DNA of 64,000 bases, taken from assembly GCF_008330945.1 (NCBI RefSeq), contig NZ_CP043488.1:496001-560000 (forward strand). Reading direction: 5' to 3'. Numbering within the stretch: the stretch's first letter is position 1; each line of letters opens with the position of its first letter. Positions 62,378-64,000 of the stretch are shown one piece after another. The notes beneath the pieces are model-generated. The model saw only the letters and a list, made by a program, of their open reading frames with translations, ran no database searches and was not told the origin of the DNA. The DNA comes from Labrys sp. KNU-23. GTDB lineage: Bacteria; Pseudomonadota; Alphaproteobacteria; Rhizobiales; Labraceae. A program made the position numbers and the translations under genes.

Positions 62378-64000
62378 ATGTCTTCGGCTGATGCAACCAC
62401 GTTATTTCGACCAACAAAAAAACGTGCAGAAACTGAGATTAGTGCGGCGATAAGATCGCTTCGCCCATATTTTATTGCGGTCGGCATCTTCTCGAGCACG
62501 ATCAATCTGCTCTATCTCAGTTCGCCTCTTTATTTGATGCAGGTGTACAATCGCGTCTTGCGGAGCGAGAGCATCCCGACGCTCGTCATGCTCACCGTCA
62601 TTTTGATCGTAGCGCTGTTTGTCATGGCGATCCTGGACGCCATGCGCGCTCAGATGCTGACGCGATGCGGGATCCTGCTGGACGAGAAACTGGCGAGCCG
62701 CGTGTTTTCGGCGCTGGTGCAAAAGTCTTCCAGGAACGGCTATTCCCTTGGCGCCTTGCCGATGCGGGAATTGGACGAGTTTCGCGCCTTCGTCACCGGC
62801 CCAGGCATCCATTTTGCCTTCGATGTTCCCTGGATCCCGATTTATCTCATCCTTCTCTATCTCATCCATCCCATTTTGGGCATCGTCGCGACGGTGGGTG
62901 CAGTATTGTTGCTGGGGCTCGCCTTTCTGAACGAGGCCGTCACCAAGAAGCCGATGGATGACGCCCAGGCTGCTGCCAGGCGATCATTCGTCTTCACCGA
63001 AAATATCATGCAGCACGCGGACGTCATTCGCGCCATGGGGATGGAATCCGCCGTGGAGCGCCACTGGCAGGGCAGCCGCGCCGGAATGCTGATCAGTCAG
63101 GCCTTTGCGAGCGATCGAAATGCACTGATTTCGGCGGGCATCCGGTTCACCAGATTGCTGCTTCAATCGCTCATACTCGGTACCGGCGCCTGGCTCGCGA
63201 TCGATCATGCCATCAACCCCGCGACGATTTTTGCGGCCAGCATCATCATGGGGCGCGCAATCATCCCGGTTGAACAGGCCGTCTCCGCGTGGAAACAGGC
63301 AGCTACGGCCCGGACTGGCTATCAGCGCATCAGAGACCTTCTGAACGAGATCCCCGTAAGCGAACTCAAGACGATCGTGCCGACCAACGAAACAATTCTC
63401 GATGTGAAGAACCTTTCATATCGCGTCTCGGGGCGGCCAAAGGCCGTTCTCGACGACGTGTCCTTCAAGATCGGTGAAGGCGAGGCGCTGGCGGTCGTTG
63501 GAGCAAGCGCTTCCGGAAAGAGTACGCTTGCCAAACTGCTGATCGGAGCCCTTCAGCCGGCCGGAGGCGATATCTCTTTCGGTGGGCTGAACTACGCACA
63601 TTGGGATCCGGCGGAATTTGGCCGCATTACGGGATATCTGCCCCAGGATGTCGGGTTGTTTGCCGGCAGTGTCCGGGAGAACATCTCGCGGTTTAAAGAG
63701 ACCTCCACCGACCAGATCATGGAGGCGGCGAAGCTTGCCGGCATCCATGAGATGGTGCTGGCCTTGCCCAGGCAATACGACACGATGCTCGGTCCGGGCG
63801 GGCTGGGGCTTTCGGGTGGGCAGCGCCAGCGCATCGGCCTGGCCAGGGCCCTGCTGGGGGGGCCACGGCTGCTGGTTCTGGATGAGCCAAATGCGCATTT
63901 GGACGTGGAAGGCGTCCATGCGCTCAGCAAAGCCCTGTTCCTCATAAAGGCGCAGGGCACGGCGGTCGTCGTGGTCACCCACCAGCCTGCCATTCTCAGC
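62378..64000 (+). CDS. Type I secretion system ABC permease/ATPase (PrtD family), 3' end outside window
   Basis: The first 541 residues of an exporter that normally has about 570-590; no stop is reached. ATG 62378 has AAGGGG 8 bp upstream. Residues about 28-310 form the six-helix ABC membrane domain (LRPYFIAVGIFSSTINLLYLSSPLYLMQVYNRVL). The ATPase has Walker A GASASGKSTLAKLL near 370, Q-loop YLPQDVGLFAGSVRENI, signature LGLSGGQRQRIGLARAL and Walker B LLVLDEPNAHLD. There is no N-terminal C39 peptidase domain, so it is not a double-glycine bacteriocin processor. A membrane-fusion protein gene is expected just beyond the right edge. The small peptide gene upstream is the nearest candidate cargo. 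Confidence 0.92.
   Translation, partial: MSSADATTLFRPTKKRAETEISAAIRSLRPYFIAVGIFSSTINLLYLSSPLYLMQVYNRVLRSESIPTLVMLTVILIVALFVMAILDAMRAQMLTRCGILLDEKLASRVFSALVQKSSRNGYSLGALPMRELDEFRAFVTGPGIHFAFDVPWIPIYLILLYLIHPILGIVATVGAVLLLGLAFLNEAVTKKPMDDAQAAARRSFVFTENIMQHADVIRAMGMESAVERHWQGSRAGMLISQAFASDRNALISAGIRFTRLLLQSLILGTGAWLAIDHAINPATIFAASIIMGRAIIPVEQAVSAWKQAATARTGYQRIRDLLNEIPVSELKTIVPTNETILDVKNLSYRVSGRPKAVLDDVSFKIGEGEALAVVGASASGKSTLAKLLIGALQPAGGDISFGGLNYAHWDPAEFGRITGYLPQDVGLFAGSVRENISRFKETSTDQIMEAAKLAGIHEMVLALPRQYDTMLGPGGLGLSGGQRQRIGLARALLGGPRLLVLDEPNAHLDVEGVHALSKALFLIKAQGTAVVVVTHQPAILS

Noticed and set aside
62378-64000. C39-peptidase bacteriocin exporter
   Set aside because: The N-terminus goes straight into membrane helices; there is no peptidase domain, so double-glycine leader cleavage is not supported despite the GGG in the small peptide.

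Overview
The window is high-GC chromosomal DNA from an alphaproteobacterium, most likely Hyphomicrobiales (rhizobial order). The basis is a MucR/Ros-type regulator, dense ABC-transporter catabolic operons with ATGA-coupled genes, an IS427-group IS5 element and overall codon use. The genus cannot be told from the sequence alone.

Layout. (1) 1-11.9 kb: a catabolic locus. It holds the 3' end of a LacI-type regulator, a DHDPS/NAL-family lyase, an oligopeptide-type ABC transporter, a divergent operon (sialidase-fold protein, PdxA2-type dehydrogenase, iron-dependent alcohol dehydrogenase), and a DUF1537 kinase with a FadR-type regulator. Kinase plus PdxA2 is the known signature of four-carbon sugar-acid use. 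(2) 12.5-21.6 kb: an accessory patchwork. It has a MucR homologue, an IS6-family remnant, a cyclase-FHA protein, a TetR-controlled oxidoreductase, a decayed flavin monooxygenase, a 557-residue protein that looks like a new domain arrangement of insecticidal delta-endotoxin (beta/gamma-crystallin-like, Cry domain-I-like helical bundle, jacalin-like lectin), and an IS5-family element. Three copies of a ~105-bp two-hairpin repeat lie here; a fourth lies at 56.6 kb. (3) 21.7-29.4 kb: a two-component system divergent from a 1774-residue autotransporter, with three exact 10-bp-phased direct repeats between them. (4) 29.7-33.9 kb: four exported proteins (two alpha/beta hydrolases, a carboxymuconolactone-decarboxylase-family protein, a cupin) and a LysR regulator. 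(5) 34.3-48.3 kb: sulfur scavenging. FMN reductase, SfnG and SfnB flank a complete branched-chain-type ABC transporter whose livH-like gene is frameshifted in a G7 run. Next come an S-methyltransferase with a polar amino-acid permease and binding protein, then a MetQ-MetN-MetI set. (6) 48.4-56.5 kb: a 2OG-Fe(II) oxygenase, then a LacI-controlled sugar ABC transporter with a GH127 beta-L-arabinofuranosidase, preceded by twin operators. (7) 56.8-64 kb: MsrA, a VOC protein, an AraC regulator, long stretches without genes, and an 85-residue peptide gene beside a type I secretion ABC protein that runs off the window.

The most interesting items are the Cry-like toxin in its decayed, repeat-rich island, the two-component/autotransporter module with a visible regulator box, the sulfone operon with its own importer, and the small peptide next to the type I exporter. 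All functions are inferred by reading the sequence; no database search was run.
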